DNA of 64,000 nt from W-Chloroflexi-9 sp045863195 (GTDB taxonomy: Bacteria; Chloroflexota; Dehalococcoidia; UBA2979), in assembly GCA_045863195.1 (NCBI GenBank), contig BTUI01000012.1:1-64000 (forward strand), read 5' to 3'. A program made the position numbers and the translations under genes. The notes beneath the pieces are model-generated. The model was not told where the DNA came from and did no database searches. It was given only the letters and a program-made list of their open reading frames with translations. Below, one piece after another: positions 49,309 through 57,818 of the stretch; the first letter of the stretch is position 1; every line of letters begins with the position of its first letter.

Positions 49309-50289
49309 GTGCAGGACGGGACCGAGTCGGCTTCGGCCGCGGCTGCGGCGGTACACGGCGTGGCGCAGCGCATCCGCGAGAACGTAGGGCGCGTCATCGT
49401 CGGCGCGGACGAGGCGGTGACCCTCGTGCTGGTGGCGGTGCTGGCGAGCGGCCACGTGTTGCTGGAGGACGTGCCCGGCACCGGCAAGACGACGCTCGCG
49501 AGGGCGTTCGCCCGCTCCATCGGCGGCACGTTCCGACGCATCCAGTTCACGCCCGACCTGATGCCCACGGACGTGCTGGGCCTGAACTTCTACTCCCAGA
49601 AGACCGGGGAGTTCGAGTTCCGCTCCGGCCCGATCGTCGCGAACGTGGTGCTCGCGGACGAGGTGAACCGCGCCACGCCCCGCACGCAGTCCGCGCTGCT
49701 GGAGGCGATGGAGGAGCGCACCGTCACGGTGGACGGCGAGACGCGACGCCTCCCGAGCCCGTTCGTCGTGCTCGCCACGCAGAACCCGGTCGAACTCGAG
49801 GGCACGTTCCCGCTGCCGGAGGCGCAACTGGACCGGTTCCTGGTCCGCATGAAGGTGGGCTACCCCACCCGCGCGGCGGAGGCGGAGATCATCCGCCGCT
49901 TCGAGCAGGCCTCGCCGCTAGAGACGCTGGAGCCGGTCGTCTCCGCCGAGGAACTCGCCGCGCTCTCTCCGCGCCTGACGGCGATCCACGTGGAGCCGGC
50001 CGTCATCGAATACGTCGTCGCCCTCACCCAGGCGACGCGCGACCACGCGGCGTTCGACCTCGGCGCGTCGCCGCGCGCCTCGCTGGCGCTGTTCCGCGCT
50101 GCCCGTGCCCGCGCGGCCATCGAGGGGCGCGACTACGTGCGGCCGGACGACGTGAAGTCGATGGCCCATGCGGTCCTCGGGCACCGGCTCCTGCTCTCCA
50201 GCAACACGCGCCTGCGCGGTCGCACCGCGGACGATGTGCTGGACGAGATCCTGATGGAGGTGCCCGTCCCGATCGCCGAGACGGCGTAG
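49309..50289 (+). CDS. MoxR-family AAA+ ATPase (326 aa)
   Basis: MoxR-proper chaperone ATPase. VLLEDVPGTGKTTLARAFA (Walker A, about 49-67), RIQFTPDLMPTDVLGLNFY, NVVLADEVNRATPRTQSALLEAMEE (Walker B, about 112-136), FVVLATQNPVELEGTFPLPEAQLDRFL and the ASPRASLALFRAARARAAIEGRDYV lid. GTG start at 49309 with GGAGG upstream; the ATG just before is out of frame. It heads an operon with DUF58 and DUF4129 genes, a set common in bacteria and connected with envelope protein assembly or spore-like functions. Confidence 0.92.
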   Translation: MQDGTESASAAAAAVHGVAQRIRENVGRVIVGADEAVTLVLVAVLASGHVLLEDVPGTGKTTLARAFARSIGGTFRRIQFTPDLMPTDVLGLNFYSQKTGEFEFRSGPIVANVVLADEVNRATPRTQSALLEAMEERTVTVDGETRRLPSPFVVLATQNPVELEGTFPLPEAQLDRFLVRMKVGYPTRAAEAEIIRRFEQASPLETLEPVVSAEELAALSPRLTAIHVEPAVIEYVVALTQATRDHAAFDLGASPRASLALFRAARARAAIEGRDYVRPDDVKSMAHAVLGHRLLLSSNTRLRGRTADDVLDEILMEVPVPIAETA

Positions 50290-50309
50290 CGGGGAGATCG
50301 AGGCCGCCC

Positions 50310-51569
50310 GTGCGCACCCTGATGACGGGGTCGTGGCTGCTGGGGTCGCTCCTGCTGGCGGGGGCCGGCTTCGCCGCGGAATCCGTCACGCTCATCTCGA
50401 TCGCTGCGCTGGTGTTCGGGACCGGCGGCGCGGCGCGCCTCTGGACGCGGCTCTCTCTCGAGCGGGTCACCTTCAGCCGCCGCCTGTCCGAGCACCGTGC
50501 GTTCGTCGGCGAGTCGGTGGACGTGCAACTGGCGGTGGAGAACGGCAAGACGCTGCCCGTGCCGTGGATGGAACTGCGGGAGACGCTGCCGCGCTGGATG
50601 CCGGCGAACGCGCGCACGAACATCGGCCATGCGGCGAACACGCAGGTGCTGACGCGCTCCACCGCGCTGGCCGGCAACGACCGCATCGAGTGGCCCGTCA
50701 CCCTCCGAGCGGTGCGCCGCGGCTACTTCCGCGTCGGCCCCGGCCGGCTGCGCTCGGGCGACCTCTTCGGCTTCTTTGAGCGGGAGGAACCGGTCGGCCA
50801 CCCGGCGGACGTGGTGATCGTGTACCCGCGCGTGTACCCGCTCACCGACCTGGGCCTGGACAGCGCGCGCCCCTTCGGCGACCTGCGCGGCGGCAGCCGC
50901 ATCTTCGAGGATCCGAGCCGCGTGGCCGGCGTGCGCGACTACGAGCCGGGCGATGCGATGCGCCGGATCGACTGGTACGCCACGGCGCGCCTCGGGCGGC
51001 TGCAGTCGCGGCTGTACGAGCCGAGCCGGTCGCAGTCGCTGATCGTGGCGCTGAACATCCCGACGTTCGAGCACTCCTGGCAGGGCTCCGACCCGGTGCT
51101 CCTGGAGCGGGGCATCGCCGTCGCCGCCTCGGTCGCGCGGTGGGCGGTGGAGGCGCACTACTCGGTGGGGCTGGTCGCGAACGGTTCGTTCCCGGACGCG
51201 GACCGCACGATCTTCCTCGGCGCCGGCCGGCGGCCGGACCAGTTGAACCTGATCCTGGAGGCGCTGGCCACCGTCACGGCGTTCACCACCTCCGCGATGT
51301 CCGCGGCGCTGGAGGATCCCCGGCACCCGCTCCCGGGCGGGGCGACGGTGGTGGTGGTGGCGGCGGTGATGACGGAGGACCTGGCGGCCACGCTCCAGCG
51401 CCTGCGCGCCGAGGGACGCCGGATCCACGTCCTGAAGACCTCGCCCGGCGTCTGGCAGCAGCACCTCGAGCGCATCCCGGTCACCGATGTCTCCTCCACG
51501 ATGGCGGTGCTGGAGCGCGAGGCGATCGAGGCGGGCATCATGGCCGCGCCGGAACCGGTGATGCCATGA
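50310..51569 (+). CDS. DUF58 domain protein (419 aa)
   Basis: Two N-terminal membrane segments (about 4-38), then a soluble part with an immunoglobulin-like region (VGESVDVQLAVENGKTLPVPWMELRE) and the DUF58/VWA-like signature RVAGVRDYEPGDAMRRIDWYATARLGRLQSRLYEPSRS (about 205-242). DUF58 proteins are regular companions of MoxR ATPases and are thought to be their VWA-like partners. GTG start, 20 bp after moxR; the stop overlaps the next start (ATGA). Confidence 0.88.
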   Translation: MRTLMTGSWLLGSLLLAGAGFAAESVTLISIAALVFGTGGAARLWTRLSLERVTFSRRLSEHRAFVGESVDVQLAVENGKTLPVPWMELRETLPRWMPANARTNIGHAANTQVLTRSTALAGNDRIEWPVTLRAVRRGYFRVGPGRLRSGDLFGFFEREEPVGHPADVVIVYPRVYPLTDLGLDSARPFGDLRGGSRIFEDPSRVAGVRDYEPGDAMRRIDWYATARLGRLQSRLYEPSRSQSLIVALNIPTFEHSWQGSDPVLLERGIAVAASVARWAVEAHYSVGLVANGSFPDADRTIFLGAGRRPDQLNLILEALATVTAFTTSAMSAALEDPRHPLPGGATVVVVAAVMTEDLAATLQRLRAEGRRIHVLKTSPGVWQQHLERIPVTDVSSTMAVLEREAIEAGIMAAPEPVMP

Positions 51570-53230
51570 TCCGCTGGCGTCAGCCCTTCCTCGATGCCCT
51601 GTTCGTCGCCACCGAGGCGATCGTGTGGTTCATGGGCTTCCGCATCTTCGCGATGCTGGCGGAGGGCGCCCACCTGCAGGACCTGGAGCGCCGGTTGGTG
51701 CTCGGTGTGGCCGATGCGCAGGTCGGCCCGGACGAGGTGCAGGAGGCGCTCGCGGTGGTGCGCGAATCGTCCGGGGCGCCGGCCGGGCCGGGGCTGCTGC
51801 TGGTCCTCGTGGTGGCGGGGACGGCGTTCGCCGTGATGCGCGCCGTGACACGGGCGAAGATGGAGCCGGCGACCGCCGCGATGGTGCTGCTGGGCGGGAG
51901 CGTCGCCGCGCTCAACCTCTTCCTCCACCTCGCGATCAGCGGCGACGTGCGCATCTGGGACGTGAGCGGGTTCGTCGGCTTCCTCGCCGACCCCTCGCCG
52001 CATTTCGCGCCCGGCGTGGACCTCGTCGCGTTCGTGCAGAACCCGGACGTGAGCGGGCTGCACGGCGGCACGATGACGGGGATGTTCGCCGGCTTCGTCG
52101 CCATGTGGCTGCGGTTCGTGGTGGCGGCGCGTGGCACCGTGACGTTCGAGCGCGTCCTGCGCTCCTTCACGATCGGCTTCATCGTCGCGCTCGGGCTGGT
52201 CGCTTCAGCGGCGCTCGCCGGCCTCGGCGGGCTCGCGCGGTTCACGGTGCCGCAGTTCATCCTCGGCGCGCTCGGCCTGGCGGTGGCGCACCACGCGCGC
52301 GCCGCGATGACCGAGGGCGAGCGTCGCGAGGCGGCGTGGGCCTCGGCGCTGGGTGGCACGGTGGCGATGCTCCTCGGTGGTTCGGTGATCGTCGGGGTCG
52401 CGGTTTACCTGAACATCGGCGCGGGCCTGGAGGTCGGCGGCGGGCTGGCGCTGCGCGCGTTCCAGGCGGTGCTTGCGATCATCGTGATCCCGATCTTCTG
52501 GGTGCTCGAGACGATCTTCCGGTTCCTGCTCCCCGACTCCGTGCACACGAACGTGCTGGAGCGGATCTACGAGTTCCAGTTGATCCCGGAGGACGCCGAG
52601 CGGCCGGAGGGGGACGGCCTGAGCCTGCCCCGGGCGGTGGGCAACGGCGCCAAGTTCTTCGCCGTGGTCGCGTTCGGCTGGGTCGCCTACCGCGTCGCGC
52701 TGCTCCTGTTCGGCCGGCGGGGTCGCAGCCGCGAGGTGATCGAGGCGCACAGCGGGCTCGGCGGCGCGAAGCCGGCGGGGTTCCGCGAGATCCTGCAGGG
52801 CATCCTCCCCGGGCGGCGCTCCGCCCCTCGCGCAGAATGGGCGAACGCCCAGCCGATCTACCGCCTCTTCCTCCGCACGTTGCGCGACGCAGACGACCGT
52901 GGCCTGCGGCGTCTGCCCGGCGAGACGCCGTCCGAGTTCGGCATGGTCGCCGCGAGGACGCTCGACGGGCCCGTGCTGACCTCGGTGGGTGTGGCGTTCG
53001 ACCGGGCGCGCTACGGGCGCCACCTGCCCGCGGGCGACGAGGTCGCGCGGCTGGAGGGCGAGGTGGAGGCGTGGGAGCGCGCGGTCCCCGTGACGCCAGA
53101 GTTGCGAGAGCGGGTGGCGGGGTCGCGGCATATCAGCCGGGACGACGCGTTCGCGCTCAAGATCGAACTGGCGAAGCGGCAGGACCGGTCGGACGCGGAT
53201 CGCATGGGGCCCACCCTGGACGACTTCTAG
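51566..53230 (+). CDS. multi-pass membrane protein with DUF4129-like C-terminus (554 aa)
   Basis: About nine hydrophobic segments occupy residues 1-340 and one more lies near 370 (AKFFAVVAFGWVAYRVALLLF). The C-terminal cytoplasmic part has QPIYRLFLRTLRDADDRGLRRLPGETPSEFG and FDRARYGRHLPAGDEVARLEGEVE, the usual DUF4129 pattern seen behind MoxR-DUF58. Start ATG overlaps the DUF58 stop by four bases. In related operons a transglutaminase-like protein is the third partner; none is present here. Confidence 0.8.
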   Translation: MIRWRQPFLDALFVATEAIVWFMGFRIFAMLAEGAHLQDLERRLVLGVADAQVGPDEVQEALAVVRESSGAPAGPGLLLVLVVAGTAFAVMRAVTRAKMEPATAAMVLLGGSVAALNLFLHLAISGDVRIWDVSGFVGFLADPSPHFAPGVDLVAFVQNPDVSGLHGGTMTGMFAGFVAMWLRFVVAARGTVTFERVLRSFTIGFIVALGLVASAALAGLGGLARFTVPQFILGALGLAVAHHARAAMTEGERREAAWASALGGTVAMLLGGSVIVGVAVYLNIGAGLEVGGGLALRAFQAVLAIIVIPIFWVLETIFRFLLPDSVHTNVLERIYEFQLIPEDAERPEGDGLSLPRAVGNGAKFFAVVAFGWVAYRVALLLFGRRGRSREVIEAHSGLGGAKPAGFREILQGILPGRRSAPRAEWANAQPIYRLFLRTLRDADDRGLRRLPGETPSEFGMVAARTLDGPVLTSVGVAFDRARYGRHLPAGDEVARLEGEVEAWERAVPVTPELRERVAGSRHISRDDAFALKIELAKRQDRSDADRMGPTLDDF

Positions 53231-53233
53231 CGG

Positions 53234-53263
53234 TTGCGGGGCGCGACGCGGCAGGCGTAGCCT
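53234..53263 (+). promoter_or_regulatory. murI promoter candidate
   Basis: TTGCGG, 18 bp, TAGCCT, just after the DUF4129 gene stop. Predicted 5' UTR about 35 bases. Confidence 0.45.
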
Positions 53264-53305
53264 GACGGCATGTGATTCCCGGGCGGGGTCGCGCGGAGAG
53301 CACGA

Positions 53306-54112
53306 ATGCTGGCCCGAGTAGGCATCTTCGACTCCGGCGTGGGCGGCCTGACCGTGGCCGCCGCGCTGCACCGGCATCAGCCGGCCCTCGAGATTCGCTA
53401 CGTCGCGGACACCGCGTTCTTCCCGTACGGCATCCGAGAGCCCGAGGAGATCGCGGAGCGCTCCGTCGCCGTGGTCGCCGACCTTGTGGCGGCCGGGATG
53501 AACGCCATCGTCGTCGCCTGCAACACCGCCACCTCCGCCGCGCTCGAACGGCTGCGGGAGGTGTTCGACCTGCCGATCGTGGGCATGGAGCCGCCGCTGA
53601 AGCCAGCCGTGGAGCGCAGCCGCAGCCGCCGCGTGGTGGTGCTCGCGACCCCGGGGACGGTGCGAGGCGAACGGCTCGCGCGCCTCCAGGAGCGCCATGC
53701 GGGGGAGGCGCGCGTGTGGAACATCCCCATGCCGGGCCTCGCCGACCTCGTGGAATCCGGGGAGATCGACGGCCCGCGGGTGGAGCGCCTGCTCCGCGAG
53801 GTGCTGGAGGGGCCGGTCGCGGAGGGCGCGGACGCGGTGGCGCTGGGCTGCACGCACTACGGCTGGCTGCGCCCGGTGCTGGCGCGCGTGCTGCCGCCCG
53901 AGGTGGAAGTCGTGGACGCCGCCGAAGCCGTCGCGCGCCGCACGCTGTTCGTGCTCGACCAGGCGGGCCACCACATCGACAGCCTGGCGCCGGAGTGCGA
54001 GGTGCTCTGTTACGCTACCGGGGACGCGGCCGCGCTGGAACAGACCGTGGAGCGGTTGCGCGCCGCAGGCGCCGATCTGCCGCCGATCCGCGTGGCGAGG
54101 CCTGTCGGCTAG
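53306..54112 (+). CDS. murI: glutamate racemase (268 aa)
   Basis: Makes D-glutamate for peptidoglycan by a two-cysteine mechanism. GIFDSGVGGLTVAAAL (6-21), DTAFFPYGIREPEEI (about 35-49), VVACNTATSAAL with the first catalytic Cys72, and ALGCTHYGWLRP with the second Cys near residue 187. Length is typical. A purine/pyrimidine gene (pyrF) follows after 15 bp, so the two are probably co-transcribed. Confidence 0.95.
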   Translation: MLARVGIFDSGVGGLTVAAALHRHQPALEIRYVADTAFFPYGIREPEEIAERSVAVVADLVAAGMNAIVVACNTATSAALERLREVFDLPIVGMEPPLKPAVERSRSRRVVVLATPGTVRGERLARLQERHAGEARVWNIPMPGLADLVESGEIDGPRVERLLREVLEGPVAEGADAVALGCTHYGWLRPVLARVLPPEVEVVDAAEAVARRTLFVLDQAGHHIDSLAPECEVLCYATGDAAALEQTVERLRAAGADLPPIRVARPVG

Positions 54113-54127
54113 CGCCCGAGGGAGACC

Positions 54128-54946
54128 ATGACGACCGCCGCCGCCACCTTCCGGGACAAGTTCCGGGACGCCTCCACCCGCAACGAATCGCTGCTGTGCG
54201 TGGGGCTGGACCCCGACCCGACGAAGTTGCCGGCAGGGCTGACCACCCGCGAGTTTCTCTTCGGCCTGGTGGACGCCACCGCCGACCTGGTCGCCTGCTA
54301 CAAGCCGAACATCGCCTTCTTCGAGCCCGACCTGGCGGAGGGCATCACGCTGCTCCGCGACCTCATCGCGTACATCCCGTCGGATGTGCCGGTGCTGCTG
54401 GACGCGAAGCGCGGCGACATTGGCCACACCGCGGAGGCGTACGCGCGTGCGGTGTTCGACTCGCTGGGGGCGGACGCGGTCACCCTCAACCCGTACCTCG
54501 GTCGCGACAGCCTGGACCCGTTCCTGCGGCGCGCTGACCGGCACGCGTTCCTCCTCTGCCGCACCTCCAACGCCGGGGCGGTGGACCTGCAGGACCTGCA
54601 GGTGGAGGGGCACCCGCTCTACGAGCGCGTCGCCTACCTCGCCAACGAATGGAACGAGCACGACAACATCGGCCTGGTCGTCGGCGCGACCTACCCGGCG
54701 GAGGCCGCGCGCATCCGCGAGATCTGCCCGGACCTGCTGTTCCTGATGCCCGGCGTCGGCGCGCAGTCGGCGGAAGTGGCCGCGGCGGTGCAGGCGGCGC
54801 TGGACGCGCGCGGGGGCGGCATCATCGTCAACGCTTCGCGCGGCGTGATGTACGCGGCGCCGCGCGAGGGTGAGCGGTGGGCGGACGCCTCGCGCCGTGC
54901 GGCGACCGACCTGCGCGACGAGATCAACCGCGCCCGCGCCCGCTGA
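54128..54946 (+). CDS. pyrF: orotidine 5'-phosphate decarboxylase, type 2 (272 aa)
   Basis: Last step of UMP synthesis. LLCVGLDPDPTKLP (about 21-34), CYKPNIAFFE, VLLDAKRGDIGHTAEAYARAVF (about 89-110, with the catalytic Asp-x-Lys-x-x-Asp), LNPYLGRDSLDPFL and LMPGVGAQ near the phosphate site. The length and DAKRGDIGHTA motif match the longer PyrF subgroup. Ends 16 bp before the DUF951 gene. Confidence 0.95.
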   Translation: MTTAAATFRDKFRDASTRNESLLCVGLDPDPTKLPAGLTTREFLFGLVDATADLVACYKPNIAFFEPDLAEGITLLRDLIAYIPSDVPVLLDAKRGDIGHTAEAYARAVFDSLGADAVTLNPYLGRDSLDPFLRRADRHAFLLCRTSNAGAVDLQDLQVEGHPLYERVAYLANEWNEHDNIGLVVGATYPAEAARIREICPDLLFLMPGVGAQSAEVAAAVQAALDARGGGIIVNASRGVMYAAPREGERWADASRRAATDLRDEINRARAR

Positions 54947-54962
54947 GGCTGAGCGCACCTCG

Positions 54963-55235
54963 ATGGCCCCGGAGGCCACCCCCACCCCGCCGCTCGACCC
55001 CATGGACCTGCGCATGGGGGACGTGCTGCGGCTGCGGAAGCCGCACCCGTGTGGCGGGTACGAGTGGGAACTGGTGCGGCTGGGTGCGGACATCGGCCTG
55101 CGCTGCCTGACGTGCGACCGCCGCGTCATCCTCGACCGCCCCACGCTGCGAAAGCGGATGAAGGCGTTCGTCTCGCGGGGCGCGGCGCTCGATCCGGCCG
55201 TGGAGCAGGCGCTGTACGGCAGCGAGCCGGGCTGA
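54963..55235 (+). CDS. DUF951 family protein (90 aa)
   Basis: Small OB-like protein of the DUF951 family, found mainly in Firmicutes and Chloroflexota. DLRMGDVLRLRKPHPCGGYEWELVRLGADIGLRCLTCDRRV (about 15-55) is the whole conserved domain, with two Cys pairs (HPCGG and LRCLTC) that may bind zinc. Function unknown. Its presence is one of the better taxonomic hints in the window. Confidence 0.88.
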   Translation: MAPEATPTPPLDPMDLRMGDVLRLRKPHPCGGYEWELVRLGADIGLRCLTCDRRVILDRPTLRKRMKAFVSRGAALDPAVEQALYGSEPG

Positions 55236-55261
55236 ACCTGCGGGCGCGCCGGGCCCGTTCG

Positions 55262-55291
55262 TTGACGCCCTTTCCGGGCCGTTCCTACACT
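55262..55291 (+). promoter_or_regulatory. promoter of the DUF151 nuclease gene
   Basis: TTGACG, 18 bp, TACACT. Predicted start about 50 bases before the TTG start codon. Confidence 0.55.
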
Positions 55292-55347
55292 CGAAGTCCG
55301 CTCGTCGAGCGCATGCCGCCGTCATCGGGCGGCCCCGGGGGTCTCCG

Positions 55348-55878
55348 TTGCGAGAACTGATCATCGACTCGATCCGCGTCGGGCTCCGTCACTACCGCCG
55401 GGTGGTGGTGCTGAAGGAGAAGGAAGCGGACCGCTATCTGACGATCTGGGTGGGTGCGGACGTGGCGGACGCCATTGCCCTGCGCCTGCAGGACGTGCAG
55501 GTGCCCCGGCCCCAATCGCATGACCTGATGCTCTCGATGATCCAGGGCCTCGGCGGCTCCGTGACCTCGGTGGAGGTCACCGACCTGCGGGAAGACACGT
55601 TCTTCGCCACGATCCACGTGGACCAGGCCGGGCAGGACCTCGCCGTCGACTCGCGCCCCTCGGACGCGATCGCGCTGGCCGTGCGGGCCGGTGTCCCGAT
55701 CTACGTCACGGACGACGTGATGGACCGGGCCGGCGTGATCCTCGACGAGGACCCCGAGGCGGACGAGGAGGGCGCGAAGCCGGTCCCGCCGACCGCCGAA
55801 GAACTTGAGAAGCTCGCCGTGTTCCGCGACTTCGTCGCGGGCCTCGACCTGGACGACCTCGGCAAGAACGAGGGGTAA
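55348..55878 (+). CDS. bifunctional nuclease family (DUF151) protein (176 aa)
   Basis: DUF151/BFN fold: YRRVVVLKEKEADRYLTIWVG (16-36), ADAIALRLQDVQVPRPQSHDLM (about 39-60) and the signature TFFATIHVD..DLAVDSRPSDAIALAVRAGVPIYVTDDVM (about 90-130). Family members have DNase and RNase activity. The C-terminus is acidic (EDPEADEEGAKP) and followed by a UvrB-like helix (TAEELEKLAVFRDFVAGLDLDDLGK). TTG start; no in-frame ATG fits better. The gene precedes the atp operon by about 105 bp. Confidence 0.9.
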   Translation: MRELIIDSIRVGLRHYRRVVVLKEKEADRYLTIWVGADVADAIALRLQDVQVPRPQSHDLMLSMIQGLGGSVTSVEVTDLREDTFFATIHVDQAGQDLAVDSRPSDAIALAVRAGVPIYVTDDVMDRAGVILDEDPEADEEGAKPVPPTAEELEKLAVFRDFVAGLDLDDLGKNEG

Positions 55879-55931
55879 GCGCCGCCGTTTCGGCGGAGCA
55901 GGGTGGATTCGTGCAGCCGCTCACAAGTCGG

Positions 55932-55960
55932 TTGATCCACCGATCTCGGGGTGATAGGGT
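55932..55960 (+). promoter_or_regulatory. atp operon promoter
   Basis: TTGATC, 17 bp, TAGGGT. Predicted start about 18 bases before the atpI start, with GGAGAA just before that TTG. A CCGCC/GGCGG stem after the nuclease stop lies upstream. Confidence 0.5.
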
Positions 55961-55984
55961 TCCTCGCGGCCCGGAGAACAGCGG

Positions 55985-56233
55985 TTGCGCGAGCGGGCCA
56001 TGTTGAATTCACCGGCGTTCGAACTCGTGGGAGTTGGCGCGTCTCTCGCCTTCTGGATTGTGGGCGGGGCGCTGCTGGGCAACCACCTGGACGGACGCTT
56101 TGACACGCGGCCCATCCTCACGCTGGTCTTGCTGGTGCTGGGGATGATGATTGGCCTGTATGACGCCTACCGGCGTCTGCGGGACGTCATGGCGCGGGTG
56201 GAACGGCAGCAACGCCGGAAGGGGCGGGAATGA
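55985..56233 (+). CDS. atpI: AtpI/AtpZ-family protein (82 aa)
   Basis: Two-helix membrane protein of the AtpZ/AtpI family: FELVGVGASLAFWIVGGALLGNHLDGRFDTRPILTLVLLVLGMMIGLYDAYRRLRD. The conserved G-x-x-L-D-x-x-F-x-T-x-P turn between the helices is intact. These proteins assist assembly of the c-ring or Mg2+/Ca2+ supply. TTG start at 55985 with GGAGAA upstream; ATG 56000 is the alternative. The stop overlaps the atpB start (ATGA). Confidence 0.85.
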   Translation: MRERAMLNSPAFELVGVGASLAFWIVGGALLGNHLDGRFDTRPILTLVLLVLGMMIGLYDAYRRLRDVMARVERQQRRKGRE

Positions 56234-57294
56234 CGGCGCTCATCGCCTTCGGTGCCATCGCGCTCATCCTCGTCGGCTTCATCTTCGTGGGCGGCGCCCC
56301 GCCGTACATCACCGTTCCCCCGGACCACCTCTGGGAAGTCGGTGGCTTCACCATCACGAACACCCTGACGAGCGCATGGATGACCATGCTCGTCCTGATC
56401 CTGATCGCCGTGATGGCCGGGCCGAAGATGAGCCTGGTGCCGCGCGGCTTCTCCGGCTTCGTGGAGATGGTGCTCAGCGGCTTCTTCAGCATCTGCTCTA
56501 CCGTGGCCGGCGAGCAGAACACGCGCCGCTTCTTCCCGCTGGTCGCGACCATCTTCTTCTACGTCCTGGTCTCCAACTGGCTGGCGCTGCTGCCGGGCGT
56601 GAAGACCGTGGGCCTGGCGCGCGCGGACTACGGCTATCAGCAGTCCGTGATGTCGCAGACCGAGTTGCCGCTCATTGGCTCCGTGGCCTACGTGCCGCTG
56701 ACGCCGGACACCGTGAACAAGAAGGCCGGGGAAGTCCCCGTGCTGTCCGAGGAGATGGCGCACAGCCTGCACCTCGAAGAGGGTGAGTACACCCCGTCCG
56801 GCGACGAGACCACGTTCTCCGGTGGTGTCCGCGGCGTGTTCCGCCCGGTCCACACGGACATCACGGCGCCGCTGGCGATCGCGATCTTCTCCTTCCTGTT
56901 CGTGGAGTTCTGGGGCCTGCAGTCGCTGGGCCCGGGCTACCTGTCGAAGTTCTTCGCCTTCGGCGCGGTGTTCAAGAAGGGCCCGCTGGGCCTGATCGAC
57001 ATCTTTGTCGGCCTGCTTGAGCTCGTGTCGGAGTTCTCGCGTATCGTCTCGTTCACGTTCCGTCTGTTCGGCAACATCTTTGCCGGCAGCGTGCTGATGC
57101 TGATGATGACGTTCCTGACGCCATTCATCCTGATCCTGCCGTTCTACGGCCTGGAGATCTTTGTCGGCACGATTCAGGCGTTCGTGTTCGCGGTGCTCAC
57201 GCTGGTGTTCGCGATGATGGCTGTCATCTCGCACCACGGCGACGAGCACGATGACGAGCACGGTCATGGTGAGGCGCACCACGCGGCGCACTAA
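56230..57294 (+). CDS. atpB: F0F1 ATP synthase subunit a with large extra loop (354 aa)
   Basis: Membrane stator subunit forming the proton half-channels. The essential arginine is in FTFRLFGNIFAG (Arg278), the NWLALLPG helix end and the C-terminal helices are normal. The polypeptide is about 90 residues longer than usual: between NWLALLPG (about 116-123) and the TDITAPLAIAIFSFLF helix (from 209) there are some 85 residues, mostly charged (for example KKAGEVPVLSEEMAHSLHLE). The C-terminus adds a His/Asp/Glu tail (HHGDEHDDEHGHGEAHHAAH). ATGA overlap with atpI. Confidence 0.93.
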   Translation: MTALIAFGAIALILVGFIFVGGAPPYITVPPDHLWEVGGFTITNTLTSAWMTMLVLILIAVMAGPKMSLVPRGFSGFVEMVLSGFFSICSTVAGEQNTRRFFPLVATIFFYVLVSNWLALLPGVKTVGLARADYGYQQSVMSQTELPLIGSVAYVPLTPDTVNKKAGEVPVLSEEMAHSLHLEEGEYTPSGDETTFSGGVRGVFRPVHTDITAPLAIAIFSFLFVEFWGLQSLGPGYLSKFFAFGAVFKKGPLGLIDIFVGLLELVSEFSRIVSFTFRLFGNIFAGSVLMLMMTFLTPFILILPFYGLEIFVGTIQAFVFAVLTLVFAMMAVISHHGDEHDDEHGHGEAHHAAH

Positions 57295-57372
57295 GCGCCG
57301 TGGGATAGCAAGTTCGAGTCAGTCATCCGTGGTAATCCCGGCTCCGCCGGGCAGTCCGGGGGAGGAACATAG

Positions 57373-57717
57373 ATGAAGGTTGCACGTCGTTCGCTGGTCG
57401 TGACGGCCATCACCGGGGCGCTGTTCCTGGCGTTTAGCGGTGTTGCCGGTGCGCAGGAAGCTGCCGCGGCTGCTGCGGACAACGAGTTCTCTGCGAACTC
57501 CATGAAGTACCTGGCCGCGGCCATCGCGATGGGCGTTGGCTCCATCGCCCCGGCGCTCGGCATCGGCATGATCGGTTCCAAGGCCATGGAGGCCCTGGGC
57601 CGCAACCCGGAGGCCGCCGGCGCCGTCCAGACCAACATGATCCTGACGGTCGCGTTCGCCGAGGCCATCGGCATCTACGCCCTGGTCGTCGCCATCCTGA
57701 TCGGCTTCGTCTTCTAG
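57373..57717 (+). CDS. atpE: F0F1 ATP synthase subunit c with N-terminal presequence (114 aa)
   Basis: Hairpin proteolipid that forms the rotor ring. The two helices cover about 45-71 and 84-113, joined by the polar GRNPEA loop (76-81). The ion-binding carboxylate is Glu97 (AFAEAIG), followed by Ala, and helix 1 reads PALGIGM rather than a Gln-containing Na+ site, so H+ is the expected ion. Before helix 1 there is a signal-peptide-like sequence (MKVARRSLVV...SGVAGAQ, about 27 aa) with a likely AGA cleavage site. GGGGGAGGAAC precedes the ATG. Confidence 0.95.
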   Translation: MKVARRSLVVTAITGALFLAFSGVAGAQEAAAAAADNEFSANSMKYLAAAIAMGVGSIAPALGIGMIGSKAMEALGRNPEAAGAVQTNMILTVAFAEAIGIYALVVAILIGFVF

Positions 57718-57818
57718 GACGGGCCGAAGGAACTATCGCGGATGACGTGGGACGCGCGGTCTGGCCTGGTGCCGGCCGCGCGTCCATCCCGCTCATCCCA
57801 GCGAGGAGCGAACCAGTG

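Noticed and set aside
56230..57294. The long atpB as a frameshift or fusion
   Set aside because: The frame is continuous, the helices on both sides are normal and the extra segment has normal codon use.
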